From: Betaproteobacteria bacterium RIFCSPLOWO2_12_FULL_62_58
GTDB lineage: Bacteria > Pseudomonadota > Gammaproteobacteria > Burkholderiales > SG8-41
Direction: 5' to 3'
Length of the DNA stretch: 34,266 nt
Assembly: GCA_001772005.1 (NCBI GenBank)
Contig: MERI01000240.1
Coordinates: forward strand, 1-34,266
Part shown: piece after piece, positions 33,052 through 34,266 of the stretch
Numbering within the stretch: the stretch's first letter is position 1
Layout of the letters: each line of letters begins with the position of its first letter
The notes under the pieces: generated by a model
The model's database searches: none
The model's input: the letters and a program-made list of their open reading frames with translations, nothing else
What the model was told of the DNA's origin: nothing
Translations under genes and position numbers: made by a program

Positions 33052-34152
33052 TCAATAGAGTACCTCTGCGACCAAGCACAGCGTCGCGGTGAGCCGGTCA
33101 ATGAGCGCATCGAACTGCCCAGGGTCGAGATGTACGAACGTTACGTTGTGCGCACCGCGATTGCGACACGCGTATGTAACGAGGATCGCTGCCGCTAGGT
33201 CCGTGGCTGCAGGTTTACCCGGAAGCCCGAGGGTTTCCGCGAGTGCGCCATTAAGGGCGCCCTTGAAATCCGACTTGAACAGGCCGTTGTACTTTCCCAA
33301 GTCGTCCTGTGAAAGCCCCAGGCCAGCTTTTTGGGCTACTAGCGTTGCATGCAGAATGAACTGGTCCGCGCCTGGGTTCTTGTAGTGAATCGCTGAGTCG
33401 ACCACGAGGCAAAGGTCGAAAATAATGTCGAATGCCAATTGTGCCGGGAATGGCCCGAGCCACAGTTGCTCAGGAATTGCCAAGAGACGGGCCGCGCGTG
33501 CCATCGCGTAAGAGTACAGAAATGCCGCATCCCGCAACTCAGGAAGGGCAAGAACGCGACTACGAAGACCAGCAAGATCGAAGCTCCTCGCGTAGCGAGT
33601 GCAATAACGCTCTATTCGCGAAATCACCGCGGCTGCCTGGTGCTGCACCCAAGGACGGAAGGCTTGGTCGGGCTTTTCGTTGTCCAGAATCGCCAACGCG
33701 AACCCGGGTGTCTTTGGATCGAATACACCATGGGTCAAAACGTCCTCCTCAAGACCGCGGTGCATTAGCAGGTAGCCTCGATCCAGATCATCAGCCAGAA
33801 GCGCGGTCATTCCCCAGAAGTAGTACGCGGAACCTTTGTGAATTCTTGAGGAGCCTTGCGCCTCCAGGTTTGCGACGGGCCTTAAGGCCCACGGCCATAC
33901 CGCAGCAGCATCTCGAAGATTGCCGGCGCGAAGGTGAAGGTTCCAGAGCGGGGTGAAGTTCGAGAAGTACTGGTCCTGTTTCCCCGGGTCTGGCGTACTC
34001 CTAAGGAACGCGGAGGCCGCATCATCGAACACAGACTGGTGCAGAACCGCGCTGCCCAACCGGGACGAATAGAGCTGCACGAAAGCCTCGTCGAGTGCCG
34101 ACGACAGCGATTGAATCTCGATCTCGATATTGCCAACGGAGAACGATAGCAT
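33052..34152 (-). CDS. Cassette protein with HEPN-like C-terminal domain
   Basis: A 366-residue, mostly helical soluble protein. The N-terminal two thirds show helical-repeat character (for example LWNLHLRAGNLRDAAAVWPW and YYFWGMTALLADDLDRGYLL). Near the C-terminus R330-x4-H335 occurs in ACRNRGAHNVTF, the R-x4-6-H pattern of HEPN ribonucleases, some of which serve in abortive infection or toxin-antitoxin systems. The match is by motif only. The ATG at 34152 is preferred over an upstream in-frame start, but neither has a strong ribosome binding site. attC-like site 3 begins 6 bp after its stop. Confidence 0.7.
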   Translation of the reverse strand: MLSFSVGNIEIEIQSLSSALDEAFVQLYSSRLGSAVLHQSVFDDAASAFLRSTPDPGKQDQYFSNFTPLWNLHLRAGNLRDAAAVWPWALRPVANLEAQGSSRIHKGSAYYFWGMTALLADDLDRGYLLMHRGLEEDVLTHGVFDPKTPGFALAILDNEKPDQAFRPWVQHQAAAVISRIERYCTRYARSFDLAGLRSRVLALPELRDAAFLYSYAMARAARLLAIPEQLWLGPFPAQLAFDIIFDLCLVVDSAIHYKNPGADQFILHATLVAQKAGLGLSQDDLGKYNGLFKSDFKGALNGALAETLGLPGKPAATDLAAAILVTYACRNRGAHNVTFVHLDPGQFDALIDRLTATLCLVAEVLY

Positions 34153-34266
34153 GCCGATTGTCCGCCTGGCGCAGCCTAGACAGAATGGCTTCCTGCGAGT
34201 GGTAGGCGGTCTGCCTTCTTGGTAACGTGGATTGCGTGGCAAGCCACGCCGAGCCACATGTTGAGC
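34153..34266. other. Right window edge upstream of the first visible cassette gene
   Basis: This carries the 5' region of the HEPN-like cassette. A GTGGC-TT-GCCAC hairpin is visible near 34233-34244 and a GCTCAAC at the extreme edge on the minus strand, which could belong to a further attC, but the other boxes are not recognisable. An attI site or integrase, if present, would lie to the right. Confidence 0.3.

Noticed and set aside
34220-34266. A possible fourth attC at the right edge (GCTCAAC ... GTGGCTTGCCAC ... CGTTACC)
   Set aside because: The terminal boxes do not fit RYYYAAC/GTTRRRY and the window ends there, so it cannot be judged.

Overview
The window looks like a chromosomal segment of a high-GC betaproteobacterium, most likely Burkholderiales or a relative. 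The main reason is eight complete Bug/TctC-type periplasmic binding proteins within 16 kb, an expansion known from that group, together with TRAP transport, CoA-linked acid catabolism and abundant REP-like intergenic palindromes. No rRNA, tRNA, CRISPR array or phage structural gene was seen.

Layout. 1-4400 (+): a TRAP transporter (DctP-like binding protein, DctQ and DctM membrane subunits) followed by a TauD/TfdA-type Fe(II)/2-oxoglutarate dioxygenase. 4585-6413 (-): a two-gene unit of a 374-residue unknown protein and a UGSC-family protein. The UGSC gene is split by an in-frame TGA exactly at the U of the UGSC motif, and a bacterial SECIS-like hairpin follows it, so I read it as a selenoprotein. 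6631-7149 (+): lipoprotein Cu/Zn superoxide dismutase. 7342-14056 (-): class III CoA-transferase, an AT-richer orphan gene, a decayed ParE toxin with a surviving RHH antitoxin, a Bug protein, an acyl-CoA dehydrogenase, a MaoC hydratase and an MmgE/PrpD protein, which fits uptake and CoA-dependent breakdown of a carboxylic acid. 14418-25094: seven more Bug proteins on both strands, an MFS transporter, and a small protein overlapping a class I methyltransferase. 25367-30436: a second MFS transporter, a FadB/FadJ-type beta-oxidation fusion, a small ferredoxin-fold protein and a parallel beta-helix protein with a damaged 5' end.

30597-34266 is the right-hand accessory region. It holds a set of gene remnants (a BrnT/BrnA chimera, a Bug 5' fragment, a zeta-toxin-like 3' tail) and then an integron-type gene-cassette array on the minus strand. 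Three attC-like sites (31239-31301, 31976-32041, 32956-33045) each follow a gene: a thiol dioxygenase, a secreted NHL-type beta-propeller and a protein with a HEPN-like C-terminus. No integrase is inside the window; in the array's reading direction it would lie beyond 34266.

Intergenic DNA is unusually structured. Two ~200-bp composite elements (1355-1559 and 16731-16925) share one architecture: a 34-37 bp palindrome, a short spacer, an inner inverted repeat starting AAAACCG, about 95-100 bp, then the mirror image. There are also a 148-bp MITE-like element, a classical REP pair, C-rich palindromes, and short degenerate repeats that sit on gene ends. Several small gene remnants end at a GGGTCA-type motif.
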